Positions 24,301 through 35,830 of a stretch of 64,000 nucleotides of DNA are shown piece by piece. The notes under the pieces are model-generated. The model searched no databases. It saw only the letters and a list, made by a program, of their open reading frames with translations, and was not told the origin of the DNA. The DNA comes from Bombyx mori. Lineage: Eukaryota; Arthropoda; Insecta; Lepidoptera; Bombycidae. A program made the position numbers and the translations under genes. Every line of letters starts with the position of its first letter. Within the stretch, counting starts at the first letter, position 1. The stretch is taken from assembly GCF_030269925.1 (NCBI RefSeq), contig NC_085110.1, forward strand, positions 7,316,001 to 7,380,000, given 5' to 3'.

Positions 24301-27300
24301 CCTACGAGTTTCCCGCGCCTAGGGGGCGCGCGGGGTATGTGGGACTTGACGATCTGCAAGGTGTTGGGAGCAGACCGCGGGCTCAAGGAATTTTAGGGCC
24401 CTACCGCACTAAACGACTCCCCTGCACTCTTACACCTGACGTCCGATCTCTATCCGGGGTCAGAACCCGGTCAGAGTTGGGGGGCTCCCGCGGTCAACAC
24501 TGCAACCAGACACGCGGCGTCACCCCGAGCACGCCCGACCTACGGGTCGTCGAGGCGATAGTCGACGACCAACGACGCCGGTCTTCGCGGTACGGTGGCC
24601 CTGCCCTGCCGCCCAGGCGATGCCGCTGGTTTTCCGGGATACCCCGCTGGGCTAGAACCAGCCTGCCGGGTCGCAACGCGATACACCGCCGACCGGGTTG
24701 AATTGAAATTGAAACTTAATAAAAATGGAATTGATTATTACGCAACATTATTCTTTCATGATGAAAGTAGTTCGTCAGCGTATTAGGTTTTTCTTTTATT
24801 GCCCTTGTAGGTAGACGAGCAAAACGTCCCACCTGGTGGTCACCACACCGATGGTGAGTGGTTACTGTCGCTCATGTACGTCAGCAACGCAATGGGCAGA
24901 GCCAAGACGCTGCCTACCGTTAAGACATGCATATTTAACTTTATAAGAATACAACGATAATGCTACTGTTATTCCGAACTTTGTTTTAAATTTTTGAATC
25001 AAAACAAAAGATTTTTAAAAATTTACCTGCCCCGCGATGTTAAAGTTGTCATCTTCCAAGAGCATTAATTCAGCAAACATAAAACTGATCTTTATGAGAT
25101 CAGATAAAGGTCTTTTAGATTTATACTGTTCCGACATTCTGACTAAACAAGGCCGAGGGCCGTCTTCTGTGACGCAATTCCTTAGAGGTAAGAATATTCT
25201 GGAACAAAACGAACTTATTTATTCTGAAATATTTGAATCTAGTTAAACTTGCCTTTTCCAGTTCAGTGAAATTGGGAGGGGTATATCAGAATCTGCACAA
25301 TATGTTTATGTCGAGAAGGACTATAATAAGGTTAACTAAAATAGTAGGATCCAGAAGATCAGAGGATCCAAAACTGAAAATAGTCTATCCCGCTATACAT
25401 CAGATAATACGGGCAGCCAATTCCAGCTATATGTTTGTTCTCCTACCAAATAAATTTAAACTTTTGTAATTTTTTATTACTTAAATGGTTAAATGAGCTT
25501 ACAGCGCTCCTGGTGTCAAGCAGTTAAGGGAGCGTGATCCCACAGGGAGCCTATTCCACCTTTAGACATAAGATCTAAGTCTCAATTGTATAATACAACG
25601 GCCACCAGCCACCCTCGAAAGCAAAACGTATCGCTGCTTCTCGGAAGAAATAGGCACGAGAAGATGCCTGGCTGATTTTATTTACATACGCTATTAAATT
25701 TGGTATTTACCTAAATAGTTGCCGTTTAGTATATAGAAAGTTAAAGATATTTTTTTTTTTTTATTTATGTCGGCAAAATATGCACCCATGGTATCTATGC
25801 CAGTATAGTGGTAATTTTTCAATGTCCTTCTTAAAGAAATCAGGTATACGGCTCCTCTTAAGCATTTTGCCCCGTGGGTATTAACATTTTCCCTGACAAG
25901 AGGCTGTCCAAACTTTGGAACGATTATTAGTCTGTCGGCGCAATGTCTGGTGAGTACGATGGATGACGTTCTGTTATGCTGTATGTAGTCGAGCGATTTC
26001 GTGTAGGAGTAGCGGGGACGAGTGATTAACTAAAGCCGGCTGGAAATTCGCGGGCTTCTCGATCATATTGCCCTGATCCTCATGATAATAATAATAATAA
26101 GGAAGTAATAATAATACCTGATGAACAGAAATTGTTCCAAGAATAAATAGTATAAATAATTCACGATACGTTAAAAATAAAACTATAGTTTTTGACTTTC
26201 GAGTAAACCTCAATTCAAATTAGCAAACGCGTGGAATCTAGTGTCTCCAGCGAACGCCCCAGGCAACTCTCATATGCCTACAATTCCGTCATATTTCTGT
26301 AACTCCAGTTCAGAATTTACGTTTAAATTTATTAAAACAATAATTCATTGCAAGCTGTCTATACCTAGTCAGGTCATAAATTCTGTCACATGTTTAATGT
26401 AAAATAATTGAAACAAGTTTATTCATTATGTAACTATTCATATACCAAAATGAACTTAACAAAATATAGATTCTTATGACACTAAAGTTTATTCAAAATG
26501 ACCTCCGTGATTTTGAATACAGGCCTTCAATCTGCGCGGCCAGTCGTCTATCGCAGCACGAACGAGGTCCATGTCAATATCGGCGGCTGCCTTAATCAAG
26601 GATGTCTTGAGTGACTCCAAATTGGGATGAGGCTTTGAGCACGCCTTTTCCTCCAAGTGTTGCCATATCTTGTAATCTAACGGATTCAAATCTGGACTGG
26701 AGGAGGGCCAGTCTTCGTGCCGGATGAAGTCGATTTCACGCGCCGCCAGCCAGTCTTGTGTGCTCTTCGCTCTATGAGCTGGCGCCGAATCTTGTTGGAA
26801 TACCCAGTGCCTGTTATTGAACATGGTATGAGAAACAGGTTCCACAAGGTTCGTCAGGACTGTATTTTGATACACAACTGCATTCGTTTTTACACCTTTC
26901 TCACAAAAATGTACCTCTGTTAAGCCCCAATAAGAAACTCCCAACCATACCATGAGCGAGGATGGAAAATGACCTCGTTGGACACGCGGAATACGGTTGC
27001 TCGCTTCTTCACTACTGTGTGCGTACACCTTATCATTTTGTTTGTTGTAGATCTCTTCTACGGTAAAAATTTTTTCAGCCGAAAAAAAAAAATCCGATAT
27101 TTTTTTCCCGCGTACCGCTTCAACAAAGCGCGGCATCTCTTCAGCCTCAGGTCCATTAGACGAGCATTCAAACGATGTCCTGTTTTTCTTCGATATGCCC
27201 GAAGCCCTAAGTCTTCATTTAACACCCTTTTCACCGTGGTTCTGCTTAACCCCATCTGAAGGGCCAACAGTTTCTGCTTACGTTTGGGATTTCTTTGAAT

Positions 27301-29404
27301 TCGCGCCTTCACAGCTTTTATCACTGCTGGAGTCCTAACAGACCGAGGGCGACCACTTCTTGACCTATCATCTACACTAGAGTCTTCATTGTATCGTTTG
27401 ATGGTACGATAAACGAATCTTTTGGTTATATTCAAATTTTTCAGTATGTTAAAAATTTGAATTGGCGCGTAACCGCAACGATGCAACGCAATAACTGCAA
27501 CACGGTCTTCTTTAAGCGTCCACTCCATATTTAAAAATGAGTAAAATTCTAAAAGTATATATTTTTATTTTCATGAACAATTCGAAATTCGAATTCAATA
27601 AACTTTTTTGTGGCCAGCATTCTAAAAGAAAAGTTTTTACTGTGTGACAATACTTATGAGCTGACTAGTTATAATTTATATTTTCCGTTTATTAAGCTGC
27701 CTAGCGACTCCTGGCATGATAACGATTAAATACAACAGCGATATCAAAATGATAGATCATTATTTGGATACATTGCTTGGCAACACGAAATGTATAATAA
27801 TATACTCGTACATTAATTAAATATAAAATGACGTGCGCAGTATTTTTAATATGTAAAGTGACGGTCATTTTCTACCCTTGTTTTTGATTGTACCCTGACC
27901 AGATATTAATAATAAGTTTATCTAAAACATAATCACTTAATATATTTGTGTAATTGTTATGTAATTTGAACGAGAAAAGCCCATTTCTCTCTTTTAGGGG
28001 TTTACTTTGACAATTCATGTACAATGGTAATAAAACTATCAACATACCCCGCCTTTAGCATCGCTTGCATTGACGGATCTAATGGGTCTCGATTTTTGAA
28101 GAACTCTGGAGCGGCCGATTTCAAAGTATAATACTTATCCAGTTTCTTTTTACATTTATCTAAATTATATTTGCTCCCGCGTAGGAATCCGATCAGCCAC
28201 TGATCCGCTGTAACAAACAAATTCAATTTACAAACAATTTACTTTAAGTAGGAGTAATATTGATTTAAAGTGTTTCGTTTGGCTTTCTTAAGTCGTAGAT
28301 GCAATTAAATCAGTTTTACGGTTGGTTGACTCTTGCATTTTTTACTCTCATTTCGATATTATTTCTGAATTTTCGAATACTACTTGGTATACATATGTAC
28401 ATACATCACTATGTTCAGAAATGGCTTCAACGACGAAGAAAATATATTTAAATCATGAAAAAACTGACGTTTTCAATGATTTTGATGCTTCTTTTGAATT
28501 AAATATAATGATATATAAATTATAATAACTTATAACAAATGTTATAGATAATAGTGGGCAATTCACAGATGTATTCAAATTACATTCTCTAATTAACGAC
28601 AGTATGAAAAAAGTGAGTGAACTCTGTCGTTTACAGAGCATTACCTATGTTTTTCAAGCGTTTTCAAGCTCATGTTTTTTCTTTTTTACCCAAACTTCTT
28701 TTAGAGTTAGTGCTGAAGCAACACATGCTTGAATCGAGGTCATCTAACGTTAAATGTTAAAGATTTCGTTGCCTAGCTAAATGCTATCTGTACAATTATG
28801 TATCATTATGTGTGTATTTATTTACAGCGTGACTATTACATTGCTCTTCACATATATTCTATGATAAGTTTTCGTTTTTATGGTCGTTAGTTTTAAGAGA
28901 CATGATTGTGCATTATTATTTAGACTATCAAACCCATATATATGTATAGTATTGTGCAGCCCAATAAAAAGTTAATGTGTTTATAAGGAACAGTGTCTAC
29001 ATTTTTAAAAATTCGGTCAACAATATAGGTTATCTCTTGTTCATTCAGTGGACTGCTTTAAAAGTACTATACGAATTCAATGTGATGTTAATGCCTTGCT
29101 AGATACAGGTTGGTCCCTTAAAGGGCTGCAGTGAATATCCGCGCCAATTGATTTAGATTATCCGTCAAAGGTGAACCACGGCGTCTTACATTACGCTCCT
29201 TGGTGCATTTTATATGTATATATAAGTGTTTTAAAACAAAATAAACGTAGATCTTCACTTACAAGCTTTAATCGAACGCAAATGAGGCTGCTCTTGCAAC
29301 CAATCTCTTATGGCCTTTATATAAAAAGGAATTTTCTTGGGATCTTCGTTCAGTTCTTCCGCCGCAACTCGCTTCAAGCCCTCAGATATCGATCTACCCT
29401 TCAT
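21310..29404 (-). CDS. CRAL-TRIO lipid-carrier gene C, complete
   Basis: Exons: 29263-29404, 28048-28207, 25027-25198, 22874-23074, 21636-21741, 21310-21470; 942 nt, 313 aa, open throughout. Landmarks are MKGRSISEGLKRVAAEELNE at the start, DQWLIGFLRGSKYNLDKCKK (exon 2), LMLLEDDNFNIAGQ (exon 3), DLSDTGLTLLTQFSPSVARK (exon 4), SILPAEYGGDMGDVQELTG (exon 5) and a final exon beginning DYWKTKMESYRSWF and ending FRRLELD. The length fits tocopherol-transfer-like proteins of insects (about 300 aa). The inferred role is cytosolic transport of a small hydrophobic ligand. Intron 2 contains a 1.3-kb mariner. Intron 3 contains a dead mariner, a GC-rich insert and a LINE-A tail. A likely 3' splice acceptor lies 7 nt before the ATG, suggesting a non-coding first exon further upstream. 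Confidence 0.92.
21979..22217 (+). repeat. Bm1-type SINE, 3'-truncated
   Basis: Head tcgtcgtggcctaaaggata, B box gtgttcgaatcccgc and body to gagtccgcacgggtagg, then unrelated sequence. In gene C intron 4. Confidence 0.78.
22218..22873. other. Gene C intron 4, AT-rich
   Basis: Very AT-rich filler between the truncated Bm1 and exon 4. No feature recognised. Confidence 0.4.
23111..24167 (+). mobile_element. Degenerate DD37D mariner
   Basis: Flanked by TA on both sides with terminal repeats related to the 26.4-kb element: gtctgaccataaatactgtt at the left and agaacttatagctggac at the right. The plus-strand transposase remnant is in pieces: GTYRRYTGHALNQSLQLKRV, RYAGERHRNILFAVEKSLPF and EEYYNKQNDKAHSSKQAAQV with stops and shifts. 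The first catalytic Asp position reads Val (FAVEKS). 1057 bp. In gene C intron 3. Confidence 0.75.
24250..24720 (+). other. GC-rich island, probable retrotransposon 3' fragment
   Basis: About 470 bases of very GC-rich sequence (cgcgcctagggggcgcgcgg, gtcgtcgaggcgatagtcga) in an AT-rich intron. It ends gttgaattgaaattgaaact taataaaaatgg like the tail of a non-LTR element. Open frames on both strands (24252-24701 plus, 24494-24676 minus) are explained by base composition. I do not recognise the family. Confidence 0.35.
24787..24932 (-). repeat. LINE-A 3' tail
   Basis: Minus-strand reading: tgtcttaacggtaggcagcg tcttggctctgcccattgc ... catcggtg ... ctacaagggcaataaaag. A duplicated caccacc stretch inside differs from other copies. 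In gene C intron 3. Confidence 0.7.
25476..25680 (-). repeat. Old Bm1-type SINE fragment
   Basis: Recognisable but diverged: gagcttacagcgctcctggt, acggccaccagccaccctcg and gcttctcggaagaaataggc match the Bm1 body in reverse orientation. Confidence 0.55.
26368..27665 (-). mobile_element. DD37D mariner (mori/maT-like), nearly complete
   Basis: 1298 bp, flanked by TA at 26366-26367 and 27666-27667, with terminal inverted repeats gtcaggtcataaattctgtc (left) and gtcagctcataagtattgtc (right, reverse-complemented). Transposase is on the minus strand in two overlapping frames. 27058-27528 is the helix-turn-helix part: MEWTLKEDRVAVIALHRCGY, GRPRSVRTPAVIKAVKAR. 26489-27136 is the catalytic part: FTVEEIYNKQNDKVYA, MVWLGVSYWG, FQQDSAPAHRAKSTQDWL, SSPDLNPLDYKIW. 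The spacing between the second and third catalytic Asp is 37 residues. A one-base change in a T run near 27085 separates the frames, and the first catalytic Asp reads Ala (FSAEKIF). In gene C intron 2. Confidence 0.92.
27666..28047. other. Gene C intron 2, right part
   Basis: AT-rich intron between the mariner and exon 2. Nothing recognised. Confidence 0.4.
28208..29262. other. Gene C intron 1, nothing recognised
   Basis: AT-rich. No transposon or ORF that I can support. Confidence 0.4.
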
Positions 29405-29422
29405 ACTTTAGCTGTAATTATA

Positions 29423-29748
29423 AAATGAAACCCGTAGAAATTATAATTTGCGTAATTACAGGTGGCAGTGGCCCCGGTAAGCAACAAATTAAGGAGCAGA
29501 TGGTTAGCGTGGTATGGACATGTGATGCGTAGAGAGAAGATGCATGTGACTAGGAGATGTATGGAAATGGTAGAGCAAGGTAGAGGGGGAAGAGGTCGAC
29601 CGAAGAAGACATGGATGGAGTGTGTGAATGACGATATGAGAGAGAGAGAAGTGAGTGTTGAGATGACGGCTGATAGAAGAGAATGGAAGAGAAAAATTAG
29701 CTGTGCCGACCCCACCTAGTGGGATAAGGTGGAGAAAAAGAAGAAGAG
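29423..29748 (+). repeat. Bm1 scrap joined to RTE-type LINE 3' end
   Basis: 29423-29468 matches the Bm1 body (attataatttgcgtaattac). 29469-29748 encodes the end of an RTE-type reverse-transcriptase ORF: KLRSRWLAWYGHVMRREKMH, EQGRGGRGRPKKTWMECVND, ending CADPT, followed by taaggtggagaaaaagaaga. It begins only about 20 bases upstream of the gene C ATG. Confidence 0.7.
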
Positions 29749-30182
29749 CTTAAACTCTATTTGCTTGTGTTGTAGGATATGCACTGCACGCTAATGACCA
29801 CAGGTTTAATTTTTATTGTTTTTCGTTCATTTTGTTTACTAAAGTAGATAGATAAATGATCTCACAATCCACAAGTAGCAAAGCCGTCACTTCAGGCCAC
29901 AGACAATAAATACAAAGACCATAAAACATTTAGCGGACGTCAGTTGCATTGGGATAACGGTAATTTCTTAGGTGTCGATTCGGACCACTGACACCAGATC
30001 GGCAGGGAACTAATTTTTATTTTAAAGCGTAAAAGCTAATTTTAAATCGATAACAAAGAATCGAAAACATAGAAATCATTAAAATCAGCTTCGCGCGGTC
30101 CGCGAACAAACTAAACTTTGACATGAGCAATACGATTTTATAAGCATACTTGTTAAAAAAAATTTATTGGTATAATCATCTA
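29749..30182. other. B-C intergenic DNA, nothing recognised
   Basis: No supported ORF or repeat. Confidence 0.4.
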
Positions 30183-30427
30183 CTGATGGTAGTAGGACCT
30201 CTTTTGAGTCCACACGGGTAGGTACCACCACCCTGTCTATTTCTGCCGTGAAGCAGTAATGCGTTTCGGTTTGAAGGGTGGGGCAGCCGTTGTAACTATA
30301 CTGAGACCTTAGAACTTATATCTCAAGATGGGTGGCGCATATACGTTGTAGATGTCAATGGGCTTGAGTAACCACTTATCGCCAGGTGGGCTGCGAGCTC
30401 GTCCATTCATCTAAGCAATAAAAAATT
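30183..30427 (+). repeat. Bm1-type SINE, 5'-truncated
   Basis: Starts in the body (ggtagtaggacctcttttga) and runs to catctaagcaataaaaaatt. Confidence 0.78.
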
Positions 30428-31247
30428 AATAAAAAAATCAGTTTTCGTATTAGAATGAATTCGTATTAGATGTATTTATTGTATATGAATTTTGTATTAG
30501 ATGTATAATTAATACGGGTTTTTGTTTTCTCGAAATCGCTTTAAAGGTCAGCTAAAAATAAATAGTAGCAACAGATTGTTTTTTTTTCTAGATTAAACCA
30601 GGAGCTACTGCAGGTGAGATAAAAATCTCTTTTGTAACATTGTCAACGTGCCCTACGTTGTTAAGTAATTAATAGGTAATCAATATCCTTAATATGTAGC
30701 AATATGTAATGTAATAACAATATGTAGTTTATGCAGATAGCAAATGCGATCATTTTGTGACATAGTCATACATACGATAATTATTTAGTCAGTGTCCCTA
30801 TTGGAAGCATAACTTGTACTTATCGCATCTGGATCCTAATTACAAAGTCAAAGTCTCTGTCTGAATAAACAACACAATAAATAATAAATTTATAAATAAT
30901 AATAAAAAAAACACAAACTTCAGGGTAAAGTGTACAGAGCCTGGGCTAATTTTTCTATCAAAGTAGTGTAGATCGTATCTAAAGTTTAATTTATGATACT
31001 ATTTGCTCTAAAAAAGGGTTTATAAAATCCAAGAAACTTTTCTGTGTATCTGTATTTGACACAGTAAAAATAAATGTATTGCACCGAACCTTTCGGTTAA
31101 ATAATATAAAAAAAACTATCCTACTGGTGACCATAATCGAGAGGAAATATGTCCTAATAAACTCATAAGTTTCTAATTTACATTATTAGTCAAACTATCA
31201 AAAAATAAAAGCGATCTCATAAAAACTTACAAAACCTGCAACTTCTT
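30428..31247. other. B-C intergenic DNA, AT-rich
   Basis: No recognised feature. Confidence 0.4.
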
Positions 31248-31775
31248 TCTTTTTTTCTCCACCTTATCCCACTAGGTGGGGTTGGCACAGCTAATTTTTC
31301 TCTTCCATTCTCTTCTATCAGCCGTCATCTCAACACTCACTCCTCTCTCTCTCATATCGTCATTCACACACTCCATCCATGTCTTCTTCGGTCGACCTCT
31401 TCCCCTCTACCTTGCACTACCATTTCCATACATCTCCTAGTCACATGCATCTTCTCTCTACGCATCACATGTCCATACCACGCTAACCGTCCGCTCCTTA
31501 ATTTGTTGTTTACCGGGGCCACTTTCACACTTCCTCTGATATACTCATTCTTTATCTTATCCATTCTTGTCACTCCACACATCCATCTCAACATTCGCAT
31601 CTCTGCCGCATGCACTCCTCTTTCATGCTTAACTTTCGTCGCCCAACACTCAGATCCATACAGCACGACAGGTCTAATGATCGTTTTGTAAATTTTTCCC
31701 TTGAGCTGAAGGGGCATTCTACGATCGCATGCTGTTGCAGAGACCTGTCGCCATTTAACTATTTCATCCAACTAT
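31248..31775 (-). repeat. RTE-type LINE 3' fragment
   Basis: Minus-strand frame 31364-31771: LQLKGKIYKTIIRPVVLYGS ECWATKVKHERGVHAAEMRM, LAWYGHVMRREKMHVTRRCM, then shifted GRPKKTW-type end and the ggataaggtggagaaaaaaa tail at 31248-31270. This is the same family as 29469-29748 and 32288-32525, the longest of the three. Confidence 0.78.
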
Positions 31776-32287
31776 TTCTACAAAAGTAGTCCTTATCATA
31801 GAGTAAACTTACGTGGCTCCAAAAATATTGATTCGTTATTAAAAGAACATCCAAAGGGAACACTCGATTCTTATATCATCATACTGCTTTTCAATTTAAT
31901 ATGTATTTCAATTTCGCGATAGCTCGAGAATATCACAGCGTAATATCTAAAATAGACTGCAGTGTCCGAAAAACTTTAACTGACTGACGGAAAAGCTGAC
32001 TATACAATATCCAACGAAATACCGTTACGTGATGGACCAGACACGCTAGAATGATAAAAGAACAGAACCTACATACAGTTTTAAAAGAAAATTTACTGAA
32101 CCAGTTTTGGTATCAAGTTGACCTTGTCCACTACTATGATAAAATAGTTCTGTACTATTTATCTATTATACACATTATATGGCTTAGTAATAAAGTATGT
32201 ATGTATGAAATTGACACATTATTATTATTATGTCCACTGTGTATGTTCTATCAAGTACAATACTTTAGTGTGTTTTTATTTTATTTT
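31776..32287. other. B-C intergenic DNA, nothing recognised
   Basis: AT-rich; an 88-codon frame at 32051 is Leu/Tyr-rich and has no recognisable homology. Confidence 0.4.
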
Positions 32288-32525
32288 GTAAGCGTGTTAT
32301 GGACATGTGATGCATAGAGAGAAGATGCATGTGACCAGGAGAAGTGTGGAAATGGTAGTGCAAGGTAGAGGGGGAGATCCATCGAAGAAGACATGGATGG
32401 AGCGTGTAAATGACGATATGAGAGAGAGAGGAGTTAGTGTTGAGATGACGGCTGATAGAAGAGAATGGAAGAGAAAAATTAGCTGTGCCGACCCCACCTA
32501 GTGGGATAAGGTGGAGAAAATGAAA
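32288..32525 (+). repeat. RTE-type LINE 3' fragment
   Basis: HREKMHVTRRSVEMVVQGRG, then KKTWMERVNDDMRERGVSVE and CADPT, followed by gggataaggtggagaaaatg. 5'-truncated. Confidence 0.7.
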
Positions 32526-32709
32526 AAGAAGAGTTGTAAATACAATATTGCAACATGCATGCTACTGAACTTAAAGCCCTAATTGTATTTATTTAGGTTA
32601 GAAAAAAATATTCTACGTTGGAAGTGAGTTTAATCTGGCTAATTTTTATGAAGTTTACAGTGACAGTCGAAGATATTACGAGAGTGGCTATTTATTTATA
32701 ACATAACAT

Positions 32710-32823
32710 AGGCAGATAGCGATAGGTAGTGGCATCACTATGTCCCTAACATCCAAGAGCGACGGTGATCACTCATCATCAGGTAAACCGTATGCTCCTC
32801 TGCCTTCTAAAGCAATTACAAAA
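32710..32823 (+). repeat. LINE-A 3' tail, diverged
   Basis: gataggtagtggcatcacta ... gagcgacggtgatcactcat catcaggtaaaccgtatgct, matching the LINE-A terminus. Confidence 0.6.
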
Positions 32824-33189
32824 TGGGTGTTATACAGAAAATTGGCTTTAAATAGTAATACCATTCAAACAAAGCTTTATTCAGAAACATTGAACACAGA
32901 ATTTCAACAGGCGTTCTGGCCAACCTTCGAAATTGATTATCATATTAACTTTTGTAGAATGATTTCTGCTGACTGAGCTTGTTCGTGCATGATTAGTGTA
33001 CATGATTCGCTGTGACCAGCTAACAACAAATGGAACTGACAAATGATCAACCAATGACAATATTTGACGGGAATTTAAGTAATCCTAAAAAATACATGGC
33101 CTTATTATAATTCTTTGATCTTTAATCACAGACAGGGATCGTAACAACGGAGAGCCGTACCTATCTCTGTTATTAAATTATGTGTGTCA

Positions 33190-33420
33190 TGAAATCGTAA
33201 AATTTGTTTTTTTTTTAAATTATATTCTCCTTCTCCTCCGCCTTGCTTCGTATTCCTCAATGCTGAGGGTCGTGATCACCCTTCTGTATCGCTTTCTCAG
33301 GTACGATCTTTCTTCGTCTGTTTTTGTCTCTGGCGGTGTGGAGGGCGTTGTGAAACGTGGAATCAAGAGAGGTGTGGATCTGGTCGGACCAACGTATAGG
33401 GCTACGAATTGTGGGATAAC
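33190..33420 (-). repeat. LINE 3' fragment, GHDPQ-type C-terminus
   Basis: Minus-strand reading gives RWSDQIHTSLDSTFHNALHT ARDKNRRRKIVPEKAIQKGD HDPQH then stop, the usual end of an RTE/CR1-like ORF, followed by gcaaggcggaggagaaggag and an A-rich tail at 33206-33220. Confidence 0.6.
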
Positions 33421-33679
33421 ATTTTAATACAAGATAACATTTTAATCAACATACCCGCAATTATATGGAAATTTAATAGATGTAATAAAACCATCTCGAT
33501 CGGGACTATAGGGGCCAATGTGCTGAATGGACAATAAAAGCAAAGGCTCCTTAAAAACTTAATTATCCTTATCCCCAATGGTAATGATTGAGCAGGAAAG
33601 AAAAGATTACAAAATGCAAGTGCACGTATCATCACAGTTGTAGAAAAGGCCTTAAAAAGAAAAGAAAAACACACATAAA

Positions 33680-33840
33680 AAAAAGACAATATGCCCGCTG
33701 AGTTTCTTGCCAGTTCTTCTCAGGACGGAGGCTAGTTTTTGTGAATTGGCGGTAGTGCTTTTTGACGCTCAACAAGTGTGTACTTTCATTTATGTTGAAT
33801 AATTTCTTTTTGATTTGATTGATTGATTTGATATACCCAT
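33680..33840 (+). repeat. Possible LINE 3' untranslated tail
   Basis: ccgctgagtttcttgccagt tcttctcagg, then gtgaattggcggtag and the gattgatttgat repeat resemble a common lepidopteran LINE terminus. A second, diverged piece (tttctggccgattcttctta) interrupts the Bm1 at 38.4 kb. Confidence 0.45.
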
Positions 33841-34544
33841 AGGTAGCATACCGTATAATGAGAGATACGGTAGGTCTTTAAATGGACTATTATGGTGTTC
33901 ACGCAGCTGTTGGTAGCATGTGTTGCTAGTTTATTAATTTAAAATAACCACGACAGCTGGAAATGTAGTAATCAAAAATTCTTAAATTGTCTTCGGATCT
34001 TCAGATCTTCACTTGCCAGATTCAATATCTCACAATTATTTAAAATTACAAAATGCAAAATAATTTTTGGACTATTCAATCGAGGTTGTATGGAATATTG
34101 TAGTTTTTATTATATTATTATTCACCAGTTCACCTCTATAAATTTACAATATAAAACACAGAATGTAACATTATCAATAACTTAGTAACTGAGTGTATCT
34201 TTTCATTTTAATTTTTTTGATAGCAATGTGATAATAATCATAGTCGAACAACAATATCAAGTCTAATGTAATCTATTAATAGATAAAATATGACAGACTT
34301 ATAAATTTTAATTGAATTCCAATCAGATTCAACATACCTACTTCTGGTTTGTAAAACCCAAAAGAATATTAAGATATAAAACAAACAAAACTAGAGATAT
34401 TATAAGTTATAGAGATAAAATAATTAATAGTGATCATTATAGGAGAACAAATCTAATCGCAAAATACCTTTTAAAAAGAAATAATATTGTATCAATCATA
34501 AAAACTTAAGTTACCTTTCTTGTAAAGTAAATACGGACTAAAAG
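33841..34544. other. B-C intergenic DNA, AT-rich
   Basis: Nothing recognised. Confidence 0.4.
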
Positions 34545-34845
34545 TCCTAAACACGTCATTACCGATCCTCTCGATCCATTAACGGCACTTTTAAGCACCT
34601 CAAGCACCGTCCTCGCCGAACCCTCGACGAAGGGCTCAGCAAGTAAATTAACCCATAGACACTGCCCATTGAGTTTCTCGCCTGATCTTCTCAGTGGGTC
34701 GCGTTTCCGATCCGGTGGTAGATTCTGCGAAGCACTGCTCTTGCTAGGGCCAGTGTTAGCAACACTCCCGGTTTCAGCCCCGTGAGCTCACCTACACGTC
34801 AAGGAAAAGCTGAAATAGCCTCTCAAGGCTATCAGCACAGTAAGA
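34545..34845 (+). repeat. LINE-B 3' fragment
   Basis: cacgtcattaccgatcctct ... gagtttctcgcctgatcttc ... gatccggtggtagattctgc ... gcctctcaaggctatcagca. No poly(A) before the next segment. Confidence 0.7.
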
Positions 34846-35019
34846 CGTGTATTGAGACTGTGCGCATTCAAATCGGCTTTCTACCTATTTTTGGGGCACA
34901 AAATGACTATTATTCATTGCAGTATTCAAGTATTTTTCGACACTACTGGAAAATTTGTTGCCGACACGCACTGACTTACATAAAACGTAATACAGCCTCC
35001 ATTACTTGGAATACTTATC

Positions 35020-35668
35020 TACCCGATGATTTGCAAGCGAAGTAAATTGTCCCTTAGAAATAAGGTGACACTCTACAAAACTTGCATACGCCCCGTCATG
35101 GCCTATGAAGTGTAGAGTTCGCTCACGCGGCCCGCACTAACCTAAAACCACTTCAAGTAATTCAATCCCGTTTTTGCAGGATAGCCGTCGCAGCCCCGTG
35201 GTTCGTCAGGAAGTAAGATCATTAGTAAGTATCTACAATCGGCATCAATGCGCCATTTCCACAAAGCGGCACGACACGAGAACCCTCTCATCGTGGCCGC
35301 CGGTAGCTACATATATTCCCGATCCTGCGGACAGAATGGAAAAGAATCGACGTCGCCTAAAACACGTCTTTTCGGATCCTCCCGATCCACTAACGGTACT
35401 TTTAGGAACCTCAAGCACCAGTCATCGTCCTCGCCGAACCCGTCGCTTGCGGCGAAGGGTTCGACGTGCGGATTAACCCACAGACACTGCCCACGGAGTT
35501 TCTCGCCGGATCTTCTCAGTGGTCGCGTTTCCGATCCGGTGGTAGATTCTGCGAAGCACTGCTCTTGCTAGGGCCAGTGTTAGCAACGTCGTCAGGTTTG
35601 AGCCCCGTGAGTTCACCTACCAGTTAAGGCTACGCTGAAATAGCCTCTCAAGGCTATCAACATAGGTA
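35020..35668 (+). repeat. LINE-B fragment with 3' end
   Basis: gcgaagtaaattgtccctta, the VDLHDD-region remnant, then frame 35174-35476 with DPADRMEKNRRRLKHVFSDP PDPLTVLLGTSSTSHRPRRT, and the 3' terminus ggctatcaacataggtaaga plus A8. It ends about 75 bases from the gene B poly(A) signal. Confidence 0.75.
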
Positions 35669-35741
35669 AGAAAAAAAAATACTTGGAATAAAAATTTACG
35701 TTTTCGAATTGTATATTTTCAAAATAAATAAAAAACAATCC

Positions 35742-35747
35742 TTTATT
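35742..35747 (-). promoter_or_regulatory. Poly(A) signal of gene B
   Basis: AATAAA on the minus strand, 84 nt after the gene B stop, with no closer candidate. Confidence 0.5.
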
Positions 35748-35830
35748 GCATGAATGTACAAAGTTATCGGACAGTTGGTTTATATTTGTTCAAATTAAGA
35801 AAAACTCAACATATTTTTAATATATAACAT

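Noticed and set aside
24252..24701. 149-codon frame in the GC-rich island
   Set aside because: High GC removes stop codons in most frames, and the opposite strand is also open. The residue pattern is Arg/Pro/Gly-rich without a domain.
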